64,000 nucleotides of DNA from Roseobacter litoralis Och 149. Its GTDB lineage: Bacteria; Pseudomonadota; Alphaproteobacteria; Rhodobacterales; Rhodobacteraceae. The DNA lies in assembly GCF_000154785.2 (NCBI RefSeq), contig NC_015730.1, positions 124,001-188,000 of the forward strand, given 5' to 3'. Below the pieces are notes generated by a model, which worked only from the letters and a program-made list of their open reading frames with translations, was not told the origin of the DNA and did not search any database. A program made the translations under genes and the position numbers. This document shows, one piece after another, positions 8,624 through 16,525 of the stretch (positions are counted from its first letter, which is position 1; each line of letters opens with the position of its first letter).

Positions 8624-8953
8624 TTTAAACCTCGGTTTTTGCTACACCTTGTGAACGGCCCAGAGCGGTTAAAGGTTCCAAGACAATGTTCGACCAATAT
8701 GAAAAGGGAAGGATTGACAGTTCGTTCTGCATCAAACTTGCGCTGCGTCCGAACTCCGCCGCACGACCTTGGGCGCGATCGCACGAGACCATTATTGGGT
8801 GCATCCTCGACGTGGCCTCTTGGACCTGTCCCAACACCCGTAGTTCAGGCCCAGAAAACCGATGCGACCCCTGACGCAGCACAAAAAAACAGCGGCGATG
8901 ATAACGTTCACCGCCGCTGTGTACTCGTTACGCGTTTCGTACCGTTAGAATAA
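8624..8953. other. intergenic region before the DUF2945-topoisomerase pair
   Basis: About 330 bases lie between the DUF892 gene and the DUF2945 gene, both on the minus strand. It holds the terminator at 8883-8920 and should hold the DUF2945 promoter. An 85-codon minus frame (8625-8882) has no ribosome binding site or recognisable family, so I do not call it. Confidence 0.5.
8883..8920 (-). terminator. intrinsic terminator of the DUF892 gene
   Basis: Read on the minus strand, ACAGCGGCG (arm 8912-8920) and its complement (arm 8889-8897) form a perfect 9-bp stem, followed at once by a run of seven or more T (8883-8889 as A on the plus strand). It lies 34 bases after the DUF892 stop codon and is a textbook rho-independent terminator. 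Confidence 0.9.
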
Positions 8954-9448
8954 TCAAGCCGCGCTGGCGTTCACGCCACCTGTTGCGATGCTCGTCATCG
9001 TCCGGTCACCGTCATATGTCTTGTTCAGACAGTCTTGAAGGATAGCGCCATCTTCATCATGACCGAGGCGGTTGGCAAAGGCTGTCAGGCAGCCGTAGCC
9101 AGCAAGCGCGTAGTGCACCATGCGCTGATATTGCGTGATAATCATCGCGTCGCGTGACGCATCGTCCCCAAAGTCCGCATTCAGGACGTGTGCTTTGGCT
9201 TCGGCAACAAGGCCTTCCATGCCCTTGCAATGCTCACCGTTGGGGTCGATGTTGTGCTTGCTGCAAATCTCTGCGACCTTCTCCATCCCCTCGTTGATCC
9301 CGTTGGACCCCGCGATCAGCGCTTTGGACAGATCGGTGTCCGATGCGGCTTGACCAAGTTCGGTCAGCACGCTCAAAGCCTGTTTGTTCGCGCTCCAAAG
9401 GTCTTGCAATTGGTCATGGTAGACGTCTTCGAGTGAATTGATTGTCAT
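8954..9448 (-). CDS. DUF892 ferritin-like protein (YciE/YciF family)
   Basis: A helical protein of about 164 residues with the YciF-type opening LEDVYHDQLQDLWSANKQ and repeated Glu/His positions of a four-helix ferritin-like bundle, such as the HCKGMEGLVAEA region and RMVHYALAGYG. I chose the ATG at 9448 because AAGGAAAGGAA lies just upstream; the frame extends 16 codons further without support. YciE/F proteins are linked to general and osmotic stress, possibly with a di-metal centre. It has its own terminator. CsbD and PLDc_N genes lie upstream on the same strand, so this is a stress-gene run. Confidence 0.88.
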   Translation of the reverse strand: MTINSLEDVYHDQLQDLWSANKQALSVLTELGQAASDTDLSKALIAGSNGINEGMEKVAEICSKHNIDPNGEHCKGMEGLVAEAKAHVLNADFGDDASRDAMIITQYQRMVHYALAGYGCLTAFANRLGHDEDGAILQDCLNKTYDGDRTMTSIATGGVNASAA

Positions 9449-9594
9449 CTGACATTTCCTTTCCTTGATCGTTTTTTCGCGCTGAGGAACGAGCAATACA
9501 CAATCGCGTCCTGCTCGTTTTGCGCTTTGTCGGCTTATTCTGTTGCATTCTGAACAGACTGGGGCAGCATTTCACCGCCGCCCCGTCGACACCG

Positions 9595-9792
9595 TCAGTG
9601 GCTGCTGAGAAACTTGTCCACTTCAGCTTTTACTTCTTCTTTGGTCTTTCCGTACTTCGCTTGGATTTTGCCTTCCAGCGCGTCGCGGTCACCGTTGACT
9701 TCGGCTATCTCGTCATCCGTCAGTTCACCCCATTGGGCCTTGACTGAGCCGGACATCTCTTTCCATTTTCCTTCGATTTGATCCCAATTCAT
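9595..9792 (-). CDS. CsbD family stress protein
   Basis: A 65-residue, very hydrophilic, charged protein with the CsbD signature MNWDQIEGKWKEMSGSVKA near the start and an EGKIQAKYG repeat-like second half ending in KAEVDKFL. CsbD is a sigma-B stress protein in Bacillus, and the family is common in proteobacterial osmotic-stress regulons; its biochemical role is unknown. The ATG has GAAAGG 8-10 bases upstream. The frame continues upstream without a good start, which I treat as chance. It lies between the PLDc_N gene and the DUF892 gene. Confidence 0.9.
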   Translation of the reverse strand: MNWDQIEGKWKEMSGSVKAQWGELTDDEIAEVNGDRDALEGKIQAKYGKTKEEVKAEVDKFLSSH

Positions 9793-9874
9793 GTTGATAA
9801 CCTTTCCATGGATGTGTTTATTCGCCCGCACACGGTGTGGGGCGGGTTTTTCAGTCGCTGAGCAGTCGTGGGTT

Positions 9875-10060
9875 CTAAGTGGTTGCGGTGGTCCCACGTG
9901 GCCCCGCGAAGAACCAGACGAGGAAGCCGACAATCGGCAGGACGAGGACGAGAAGCGTCCACAGCGCTTTTGCTGCGAGCGATGCGCGGCTCGATACGAT
10001 ATTGATGATCGCGTAAACGTCCGCGACCAAAATCAAAAGTCCGAGAATGCCATATTCCAT
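9875..10060 (-). CDS. PLDc_N small integral membrane protein
   Basis: A 61-residue protein that is almost entirely two hydrophobic helices (about 4-22 and 32-52) joined by a short polar turn (SSRASLAAKALW), with VGFLVWFFAGPRG at the end. This is the stand-alone PLDc_N (PF13396) pattern, found at the N-terminus of cardiolipin synthases and as a free small membrane protein. GGAAGC-type purines lie before the ATG. It is the first of three small stress-associated minus-strand genes, 82 bases before csbD. A membrane-stress role is inferred from context. Confidence 0.8.
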   Translation of the reverse strand: MEYGILGLLILVADVYAIINIVSSRASLAAKALWTLLVLVLPIVGFLVWFFAGPRGTTATT

Positions 10061-10433
10061 TGGAGAGCTTCCTCCGTTCGTGGTTCAAGGTGTTAACCAC
10101 TCGGAGACTGTTTTGTTCCATCACGCCGTGCCCGCTGAGACGCGCTTAGCGCCTTGGCGGGTGGTAATTGCTTAGCAACTTATTGGAATGTCGCCCTTTT
10201 TCTTCTGTTTATTAAATAATCGCGCGGCGGCAGCATGTGCATGTATTTGCCCACCTGAAGCGTTATGACCACTGATCGACGCCCACGCAGGCGACGGGCG
10301 TAAGGCCAAACATCACTGTGTTGGACGAGCGGAAATACTCATGCACGGATGATCAACGTCGGGCGGGTACTTGGCTTTTGTGCAAACAGGGGCATTCAGT
10401 TTCTCATGAACGCCCCTGTTGTTAATGGGTAAA
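10061..10433. other. intergenic region between gabD and the small stress genes
   Basis: About 370 bases without a supportable gene. The left half probably holds the promoter of the PLDc_N gene; an AT-rich patch around 10195-10220 is a candidate. The right end holds a hairpin after gabD, annotated separately. Confidence 0.45.
10385..10420 (-). terminator. hairpin after gabD
   Basis: AACAGGGGC (10385-10393) pairs with GCCCCTGTT (10412-10420), a 9-bp stem with an 18-base loop, 13 bases after the gabD stop. Only a short T-run follows on the minus strand, so termination strength is uncertain. Confidence 0.55.
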
Positions 10434-11912
10434 TCACACACTCATGCAGATGTATTTCATCTCAAGGAAGTCTTCGATGCCGTGGTGTGATCCCTCCCGG
10501 CCCAGCCCGGATTGTTTCACACCGCCGAAGGGGCCGAGTTCGGTTGAGATGATACCCGTGTTCACGCCCACGATGCCGTATTCCAGCGCCTCTGACACTT
10601 TGTAAACGCGGCTGAGGTCCTTGGCATAAAAATACGACGCAAGACCAAAGATCGTATCATTGGCCATTGCGATCACATCATCCTCATCCTCGAATTTGAA
10701 CAGAGGGGCGAGGGGGCCGAATGTCTCTTCCTGCGCGACTTTCATGTCTTGGGTCACACCGGTCACAATCGTCGGCTCAAAGAACGAGCCACCCAGATCG
10801 TGCGGTTTGCCGCCCGTCAGCACAGCACCACCGTTTGAAACCACGTCGTTCATATGGTCCTGCACTTTTTCGACGGCTTCTGTGTTGATCAGCGGGCCGG
10901 TTGTCACGCCGTCCTCAAGACCATCGCCGACGCGCAACCCTTCGACGGCGGTTTTCAGCTTTTCGGCAAAGGCGTCATAGACCCCGGCCTGAACGTAAAT
11001 TCGGTTCGCACAGACACAGGTCTGACCGTTGTTGCGGAACTTGCACATCATCGCGCCCTCAACGGCGGCATCAAGATCCGCGTCGTCAAACACGATGAAC
11101 GGGGCATTCCCACCCAGTTCCATAGAGCACTTCATGACCTGATTGGCGGCCTGTTTCAAAAGAATGCGACCGACTTCGGTTGAGCCAGTGAACGTCAGCT
11201 TGCGCACGCCGGGGTTTTCGCAGAACTCCTTGCCGATCTCCGAAGACGACGACGATGGTACAACGTTGAAGACACCTGCAGGGATGCCTGCACGCTCTGC
11301 CAGAACACCCATTGCGATGGCGGACAACGGCGTCTCAGCCGCCGGGCGGGCCACAAAGGCACACCCGACCGCAAGGGCAGGGGCCGCCTTGCGGGTGATC
11401 ATCGCGTTGGGGAAATTCCACGGGGTAATCGAGGCGGCAACGCCGATGGGTTGCTTGAGCACGATGATACGTTTGTCGCGCTGGTGCCCCGGAATGGTCT
11501 CTCCGTAAACGCGTTTTGCCTGTTCCCCCATAAACTCGATAAAGCTCGCCCCATAGGCGATCTCGCCCTTGGCCTCGGCGTGAGGCTTGCCCTGTTCCGC
11601 GGTCAGGATGGTCGCAAGATCGTCCGCATGCGCCATCATCAGATCAAACCACTGGCGCATGACGCCTGCGCGCTCTTTCCCGGTTTGGGCCGCCCAGTCC
11701 TTCTGCGCCACCTCAGCGCGCGCGATGGCTTTGGCCACTTGCGCGCGGCTCAGATCCGCGACCTGCGCGATGACGTCGCCGCGTGCGGGGTTCGTGACGT
11801 CAAAGGTGCCGTTATCCCCATCAATCCATGCGCCATCCACATAGGCGCGCGTTTCCAGCAGGCTGGGGTCCTTCAGCAGTGATTTGAGGTTGGTTGCAGG
11901 CATGTCTTTCAT
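10434..11912 (-). CDS. gabD: succinate-semialdehyde dehydrogenase (GabD type)
   Basis: An aldehyde dehydrogenase of 492 residues with the GabD-typical blocks: the ITPWNFPNAMITRK cofactor loop, ELGGNAPFIVFDDADLD with the general-base Glu, the catalytic Cys in NNGQTCVCANR, and FGGVKQSGLGREG near the end. It oxidises succinate semialdehyde to succinate, completing GABA breakdown. The start at 11912 has GGGAGAA 7 bases upstream and gives the normal family length; the frame runs far further upstream only because it lies antisense to the divergent hydrolase gene. No GABA transaminase is adjacent. It shares an 81-base divergent promoter region with the hydrolase. Confidence 0.92.
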   Translation of the reverse strand: MKDMPATNLKSLLKDPSLLETRAYVDGAWIDGDNGTFDVTNPARGDVIAQVADLSRAQVAKAIARAEVAQKDWAAQTGKERAGVMRQWFDLMMAHADDLATILTAEQGKPHAEAKGEIAYGASFIEFMGEQAKRVYGETIPGHQRDKRIIVLKQPIGVAASITPWNFPNAMITRKAAPALAVGCAFVARPAAETPLSAIAMGVLAERAGIPAGVFNVVPSSSSSEIGKEFCENPGVRKLTFTGSTEVGRILLKQAANQVMKCSMELGGNAPFIVFDDADLDAAVEGAMMCKFRNNGQTCVCANRIYVQAGVYDAFAEKLKTAVEGLRVGDGLEDGVTTGPLINTEAVEKVQDHMNDVVSNGGAVLTGGKPHDLGGSFFEPTIVTGVTQDMKVAQEETFGPLAPLFKFEDEDDVIAMANDTIFGLASYFYAKDLSRVYKVSEALEYGIVGVNTGIISTELGPFGGVKQSGLGREGSHHGIEDFLEMKYICMSV

Positions 11913-11993
11913 TTGTCGTTCTCCCGAAAATGGCTGTTGTCTGCATTTCAAGTCTGACAATGATTGTCCAGTTCCACAAAACAGGAGGCGTGG

Positions 11994-12776
11994 ATGAAAC
12001 TGGATGATGCCTATGCCAATGCCGCCCATATCCCGCAGGCGGCGCAGTATCCGCCGCGCTGGTCCGAGGCGGCCGCCGCCTTTCGCGAGGCGATGGGTGC
12101 GCGCGCAGACCTTGGTGTGTCCTACGGGCCGAGCGCGCGGCAGGCCTATGATCTGTTTCATGCAGAGGGTCCGGCCCATGGAACGATGGTTTTCGTGCAT
12201 GGGGGCTATTGGCTGAAATTCGGACGCTCCACATGGTCGCATTTTGCCAAAGGCGCATTGGCGCGCAATTGGAATGTGGCGATGGTCGAATATGATCTGT
12301 GCCCCGATGTGACGATCGCGCAAATCACCCGACAGGTCGCGACAGCGATCACGTCGCTTGCGGCGCGGCTCGATGGCCCGATGACCCTGAGCGGTCATTC
12401 AGCGGGCGGGCATCTGGTGGCGCGTATGCTGGCACCGGGCATGCTTGAGCCGGATGTGGCAGCGCGCATTCAAAAGGTCGCGCCGATTTCCCCGGTGGCG
12501 GACCTGCGCCCTTTGCTTGAAACCTCGATGAATGCGGATTTCAAAATGGACCTCGCCATTGCCGCAGCCGAAAGCCCCGTCTTGCAACCGCCCCCGGACA
12601 CGCCGGTGTGCATCTGGGTCGGGGCACAGGAACGCCCGGTCTTTCTGCAACAAGCCGCCGCCCTTGCTGGGGCGTGGTCGGTGCCACAGGTGATCGTGCC
12701 GTCAAAACACCATTTCGATGTGATCGACGCGCTGTGTGATCCGCAAAGTGACCTTGTCCGTTATCTGACAACGTAA
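11994..12776 (+). CDS. alpha/beta hydrolase, arylformamidase-like
   Basis: A 260-residue alpha/beta-hydrolase with the HGGYW oxyanion motif (about 66) and the nucleophile elbow GHSAGG (about 137), a pairing typical of the kynurenine formamidase/carboxylesterase group. A C-terminal HHFDVID supplies the catalytic His. The ATG at 11994 has a perfect AGGAGG 5 bases upstream, so I reject the longer frame from 11964. It is divergent from gabD and 125 bases before the creatinase gene. True formamidases act in tryptophan breakdown, but no kynureninase or tryptophan dioxygenase lies here, so it may hydrolyse another formamide or ester. Confidence 0.78.
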   Translation: MKLDDAYANAAHIPQAAQYPPRWSEAAAAFREAMGARADLGVSYGPSARQAYDLFHAEGPAHGTMVFVHGGYWLKFGRSTWSHFAKGALARNWNVAMVEYDLCPDVTIAQITRQVATAITSLAARLDGPMTLSGHSAGGHLVARMLAPGMLEPDVAARIQKVAPISPVADLRPLLETSMNADFKMDLAIAAAESPVLQPPPDTPVCIWVGAQERPVFLQQAAALAGAWSVPQVIVPSKHHFDVIDALCDPQSDLVRYLTT

Positions 12777-12901
12777 AAAGGCTTGATCGGTGCGCGTGTT
12801 TCGGCCAAGACGCTTGCAGGCTGTGGGCGATGGCGTCGCCCGAGAACCTTCGCCTTGATTGTCCTGAACGCCGGGACAGTTCAGTCAAAGGAGATGCGTC
12901 T

Positions 12902-14125
12902 ATGACCACTCAATCCAAAACCGCACGTCCCGATATGTATCGCTATCACAACGGTGAGAAATCGCCGCTGCCTTTTGCCGCTGCAGAATACGAAGCGCGC
13001 CTGTCCGAGTTGCGTGAGCGCATGCAGGCCGTTGGCGCACAAGCCGCTGTTTTCACCTCAATGCACAACATCGCCTATTACTCCGGGTTTCTGTATTGCT
13101 CCTTTGGCCGCCCCTATGGTCTGGTCGTATCGGAATCCGAATGCGTGACCATCAGTGCAGGCATTGACGCAGGCCAGCCATGGCGGCGCAGTTTTGCGGA
13201 TAACATCACCTACACCGATTGGCAGCGCGACAATTTCTGGCGCGCCGTTGCGTCGGTGACGGGCAAGAACAAGGTTGTCGGATATGAGGGCGATCACCTG
13301 ACCCTGATCCAGCGGGACAAGATGGAGGATTTCCTTTCCCCGATGTCCATGGTGGATGTCTATGACACCACCATGCAGCAGCGCATGCATAAATCCGAAG
13401 CCGAAATCGCGCTCATCCGCCATGGTGCGCAGGTCGCGGATGTGGGCGGCTATGCCATTCGTGATGCGATCAAGGCCGGTGTGCGCGAGATCGACGTCGC
13501 CATGGCTGGCCGCGATGCAATGGAGCAGGAGATCGCCAAACGCTTTCCGGATGCGGAATATCGCGACACATGGGTGTGGTTCCAGTCGGGTCTGAACACC
13601 GATGGTGCGCATAACCCGGTGACATCCCGTGTTCTGGAACGGGGCGACATCCTCAGCCTGAACACCTTCCCGATGATTTCGGGCTATTACACCGCGCTGG
13701 AACGCACGCTGTTCGTTCAGGAAGTCGACAAAGCCAGCTTGGGCATTTGGGAAGCAAACGTCGCCGCGCATGAATACGGCATGAGCCTGCTCAAGCCCGG
13801 CGCGTCCTGTGCCGAGATCACCCACAAGATCAACGATTTCTTTGAAGAGCGGGATCTGTTGCAATACCGGACCTTTGGCTATGGTCACTCCTTTGGCGTG
13901 CTGAGCCACTATTACGGCCGTGAAGCCGGATTGGAACTGCGCGAAGACATCGACACGGTTCTGGAGCCGGGCATGGTCATCTCGATGGAGCCGATGCTGA
14001 CCATCGCAAATGGTCAACCGGGCGCGGGCGGATATCGTGAGCATGATATTCTCGTCATCACCGAAGACGGCAATGAAAACATCACAGGCTATCCTTACGG
14101 TCCCGGCTTTAACGTCGTCGGCTGA
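12902..14125 (+). CDS. creatinase (creatine amidinohydrolase)
   Basis: A 407-residue M24 'pita-bread' fold protein that lacks the metal-ligand set of the peptidases. From memory it follows Pseudomonas putida creatinase closely across its length: LYCSFGRPYGLV, YTDWQRDN, DTWVWFQSG, NTDGAHNPVTSR, the active-site His in FGYGHSFG and SHYYGREAGLELRED, then MVISMEP and GAGGYREHDI. Creatinase splits creatine to sarcosine and urea in the cytoplasm. The ATG at 12902 has AAAGGAG 8 bases upstream. A strong terminator follows. No sarcosine oxidase or urease is in the window, so product use must be encoded elsewhere. A related M24 enzyme remains possible but is less likely. Confidence 0.85.
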   Translation: MTTQSKTARPDMYRYHNGEKSPLPFAAAEYEARLSELRERMQAVGAQAAVFTSMHNIAYYSGFLYCSFGRPYGLVVSESECVTISAGIDAGQPWRRSFADNITYTDWQRDNFWRAVASVTGKNKVVGYEGDHLTLIQRDKMEDFLSPMSMVDVYDTTMQQRMHKSEAEIALIRHGAQVADVGGYAIRDAIKAGVREIDVAMAGRDAMEQEIAKRFPDAEYRDTWVWFQSGLNTDGAHNPVTSRVLERGDILSLNTFPMISGYYTALERTLFVQEVDKASLGIWEANVAAHEYGMSLLKPGASCAEITHKINDFFEERDLLQYRTFGYGHSFGVLSHYYGREAGLELREDIDTVLEPGMVISMEPMLTIANGQPGAGGYREHDILVITEDGNENITGYPYGPGFNVVG

Positions 14126-14146
14126 GATCAATGCGATTTGCCAACT

Positions 14147-14176
14147 GACGCCCGGTCCGCCGGGCGTCTTTTCGTT
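14147..14176 (+). terminator. intrinsic terminator after the creatinase gene
   Basis: GACGCCCGG (14147-14155) pairs perfectly with CCGGGCGTC (14160-14168) around a 4-base TCCG loop, followed by TTTTCGTT. It begins 21 bases after the creatinase stop and is a classic rho-independent terminator. Confidence 0.93.
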
Positions 14177-14273
14177 CTGAGCCGTAAAAAGACGCAACTA
14201 TTGCGGTCCCTCGGGCTGCAAGAGGCAAAACCGGTCCTATATCAAAGATAGAATAGGGAAAAGGACCAGATCT

Positions 14274-14537
14274 GTGGTATTTGCGCGTTTGATGGGAATG
14301 GCACTCGTTGCTCTGACGATTGTCTTTATCTGCCTGTGGTTTTACGCGCGTGCCGCCCGGCGCGAAAAATTGGAAGCGCAGTGGGATGAAAATCAAGGCC
14401 CCGGACGACGGGAAAGCTTTGTAAAAGCCGAATTGTCCACGTATGAAAGCACATTGAAGCGCAAGCTGATCTGGGGCGTTTATATCATACCCGGCTGTTT
14501 ACTTGCTCTCCTGATATATGTGACCAATATGAGTTGA
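14274..14537 (+). CDS. small two-helix membrane protein, unknown
   Basis: An 87-residue protein with two predicted membrane helices (about 5-24 and 65-84) and a charged, Arg/Lys/Glu-rich loop between them, so both ends probably face the same side. The start is GTG, with AAAAGGACC 8 bases upstream; the next in-frame ATG is at codon 7. It ends 10 bases before the start of the DUF1523 gene, so the two are co-transcribed and may form a complex. I recognise no named family. Confidence 0.7.
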   Translation: MVFARLMGMALVALTIVFICLWFYARAARREKLEAQWDENQGPGRRESFVKAELSTYESTLKRKLIWGVYIIPGCLLALLIYVTNMS

Positions 14538-14547
14538 GGTGACTGAT

Positions 14548-15198
14548 ATGATGTTCTACGTGAAATGGGTTTTTATTCTGGTCTTTTGGGGCCTCATTGG
14601 ATCCTTCCTGCATTATACCCTGCCTCAGGTGGATATCGTACGCATCACGGACACCTATGAAAAACGTGAAACACCCGGAACCAACAGCATATTCTGGTCG
14701 CGTGGCGGCGCGGGCACCGGAGAAGATGCAACCGGGCGCGACGTATTCTTCATTCAAACACGCATGGTGAATGACCGGATCATGGTTTATCGGAATGAGG
14801 ATACGGGATGGAGTTGGCCGCCCTATTTGAAATTCGATACATCAAACCTTCAGGCAGAGGCCGCAGACCTGCGTTCAACTTCCGGGGACCCGCAATATGC
14901 GGCAGTGCGCCACTATGGCTGGCGGATCGAATTCCTGTCTGTTTTCCCCAATGCTGTGTCTGTTTGGCCTGTTGACGGGCCTGATGCCAGTAAACCCCTG
15001 CCTTGGGTGAACGGCATTATTCTTGCCATCCTTGGCTTTTTTGGCTTCGCCATCTGGAGGCGCTGGCGGCGGTTTCGTGAGGCGCGCATCGACCCGAAGC
15101 TCGAAGAGCTTCAGGACAGTTGGGAAGCGACCGAAGACGCCATGGCCGAGAAACGCAGCAGGTTGCGGCGGTGGTGGGCCATGCGGGCCAGTCGGTAA
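14548..15198 (+). CDS. DUF1523 membrane protein
   Basis: A 216-residue protein that fits DUF1523: an N-terminal membrane helix (about 4-22), a domain of about 125 residues with the conserved VDIVRITDTYEKR, RDVFFIQTR and WPPYLKFDT segments, a second helix (about 150-170) and a basic, charged C-terminal tail. The middle domain is probably periplasmic. The ATG at 14548 has GAGGTGA 5 bases upstream; a GTG at 14539 in the same frame has no site of its own. It is paired with the small two-helix protein upstream. The function of the family is unknown to me. Confidence 0.82.
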   Translation: MMFYVKWVFILVFWGLIGSFLHYTLPQVDIVRITDTYEKRETPGTNSIFWSRGGAGTGEDATGRDVFFIQTRMVNDRIMVYRNEDTGWSWPPYLKFDTSNLQAEAADLRSTSGDPQYAAVRHYGWRIEFLSVFPNAVSVWPVDGPDASKPLPWVNGIILAILGFFGFAIWRRWRRFREARIDPKLEELQDSWEATEDAMAEKRSRLRRWWAMRASR

Positions 15199-15213
15199 AC
15201 CTGCAGCGGATCG

Positions 15214-15594
15214 TTATTCTGCTTTGGCGACCATGCGGCCCATATGACGCGCACCCAAAATATGCACGTGCAGGTGCGGCACTTCCTGCACACCGTGCTC
15301 TCCCGCATTTGAAATAAGACGGTATCCATCCCCGGTATTCAGACTGACGCCTTCCATTTCGCAGACCTTTCCTATGGTGCGCGTATAATCGACGATCTCC
15401 GCGTCCGACGCCTCGCTGGCGAAGTGATCGTAGCTTACATAGGCCCCTTTCGGGATAATAAGCACATGCGTCGGGGCCTGCGGGTAAAGGTCACGAAAGG
15501 CGAGGCTGTGCTCGGTTTCAAGCACTGTTGTGTTGGGAATTTCGCCGCGCAGGATTTTGGCAAAGATGTTCTGGTCGTCGTAAGAATAGCTCAT
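15214..15594 (-). CDS. HIT family nucleotide hydrolase
   Basis: A 126-residue HIT-fold protein with the early IFAKILRGEIPN, the dimer-strand LIIPKGAY and the histidine triad HLHVHILG near residue 106, followed by GARHMGRM. These Hint-type enzymes hydrolyse purine nucleoside phosphoramidates or adenylates in the cytoplasm. The ATG at 15594 gives the usual length; the frame extends upstream without a supported start. It converges on the DUF1523 gene with only 15 bases between the stops, and is divergent from smpB. Confidence 0.92.
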   Translation of the reverse strand: MSYSYDDQNIFAKILRGEIPNTTVLETEHSLAFRDLYPQAPTHVLIIPKGAYVSYDHFASEASDAEIVDYTRTIGKVCEMEGVSLNTGDGYRLISNAGEHGVQEVPHLHVHILGARHMGRMVAKAE

Positions 15595-15950
15595 GGGTCT
15601 CTTTCGATCTGAAAACAGTGTTTGATCCTGTGCAATATCGCAGGCAATTGCCCGAGGAACAGGGGAAACTGCGTCAGGGTGGCCTCGATATCTGATCTGA
15701 TCACCATTTCTGCGCATCTGACAGGGGTTTTTATGCCCGCAACGCTGCTTGCGCCTCGTCGCAATAGTGTGTGTGGCGTCTACCGCGTTAGATCATCCAT
15801 GGCGAAACACATAGATGGGGGTCTCGTCTAAGCGGCATAAAACCCAAGATGCGTGGACCCGTAGGTGTCACTGAATTTTCCTGCGGAGCGGCCTGACGCG
15901 ACTGATGTCATTTACTTGCACCAAGACACCAAACTGCCTACATCACGGTC
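15595..15950. other. divergent promoter region between HIT gene and smpB
   Basis: About 356 bases with no gene I can support. It must hold the promoters of the HIT gene and smpB; a good smpB candidate is annotated separately. A 69-codon plus frame here lacks a binding site and any family resemblance. Confidence 0.5.
15915..15943 (+). promoter_or_regulatory. candidate smpB promoter giving a near-leaderless mRNA
   Basis: CTTGCA (15915-15920) and CTACAT (15938-15943) are spaced by 17 bases like -35 and -10 hexamers. Transcription would start about 6-8 bases later, at or next to the smpB ATG at 15951. No Shine-Dalgarno sequence precedes that ATG, which fits a leaderless message. Confidence 0.4.
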
Positions 15951-16439
15951 ATGTCACAGGTGAAATCATCCTCCAAATCTGACCCGAACTACAAGGTTGT
16001 CGCTGAGAATCGCCGCGCGCGGTTTGACTACGCCATCGAAAGCGATGTGGAGTGCGGCATCATATTGGAAGGCTCCGAGGTTAAATCCCTGCGCGAGGGG
16101 GGGGCTAACATCGCGGAAAGCTATGCAGCTGTCGAGGACGGTGAGCTATGGCTCGTCAACAGCTATGTTGCCCCCTACAAACAGGCCAAAACCTTTCAGC
16201 ATGAGGAACGCCGTCGCCGCAAGCTGCTGATCAGCCGCAAGCAGATGGCTGATTTCTGGAATGCCACGCAGCGCAAAGGCATGACGCTGGTGCCGCTGGT
16301 GCTCTACTTCAATCACCGGGGCATGGCCAAGATCAAGATCGGCGTCGCCAAGGGTAAGAAGCTGCATGACAAACGCGAAACAGCGGCCAAACGCGACTGG
16401 TCGCGGCAAAAATCCCGCTTGATGAAGGATCACGGCTGA
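15951..16439 (+). CDS. smpB: SsrA-binding protein SmpB
   Basis: A 162-residue SmpB with the conserved [41 protein letters not shown] and [20 protein letters not shown] blocks and the basic tail [14 protein letters not shown], which enters the ribosome. With tmRNA it rescues stalled ribosomes and tags the incomplete protein. The start is the first ATG and gives the usual length. The 87 bases before sseA show no clear terminator. No ssrA gene is visible in this window. Confidence 0.97.
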   Translation: MSQVKSSSKSDPNYKVVAENRRARFDYAIESDVECGIILEGSEVKSLREGGANIAESYAAVEDGELWLVNSYVAPYKQAKTFQHEERRRRKLLISRKQMADFWNATQRKGMTLVPLVLYFNHRGMAKIKIGVAKGKKLHDKRETAAKRDWSRQKSRLMKDHG

Positions 16440-16525
16440 ACCGCGCTCTATCTTAGGTGCGCGGGCTTGCCAGTTTAGCCCCGTGGCGTTACCCAGAAAT
16501 GGTCCTAGAGCGCAGGGGTAAGCTG

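Noticed and set aside
11913..12398. N-terminal extension of the gabD frame
   Set aside because: It lies antisense to the hydrolase gene, has no binding site and no aldehyde dehydrogenase similarity; GGGAGAA marks the start at 11912.
13058..14197. 379-codon minus frame opposite the creatinase gene
   Set aside because: Antisense shadow with His/Ala/Asp-rich low-complexity composition; the plus strand is a full creatinase.
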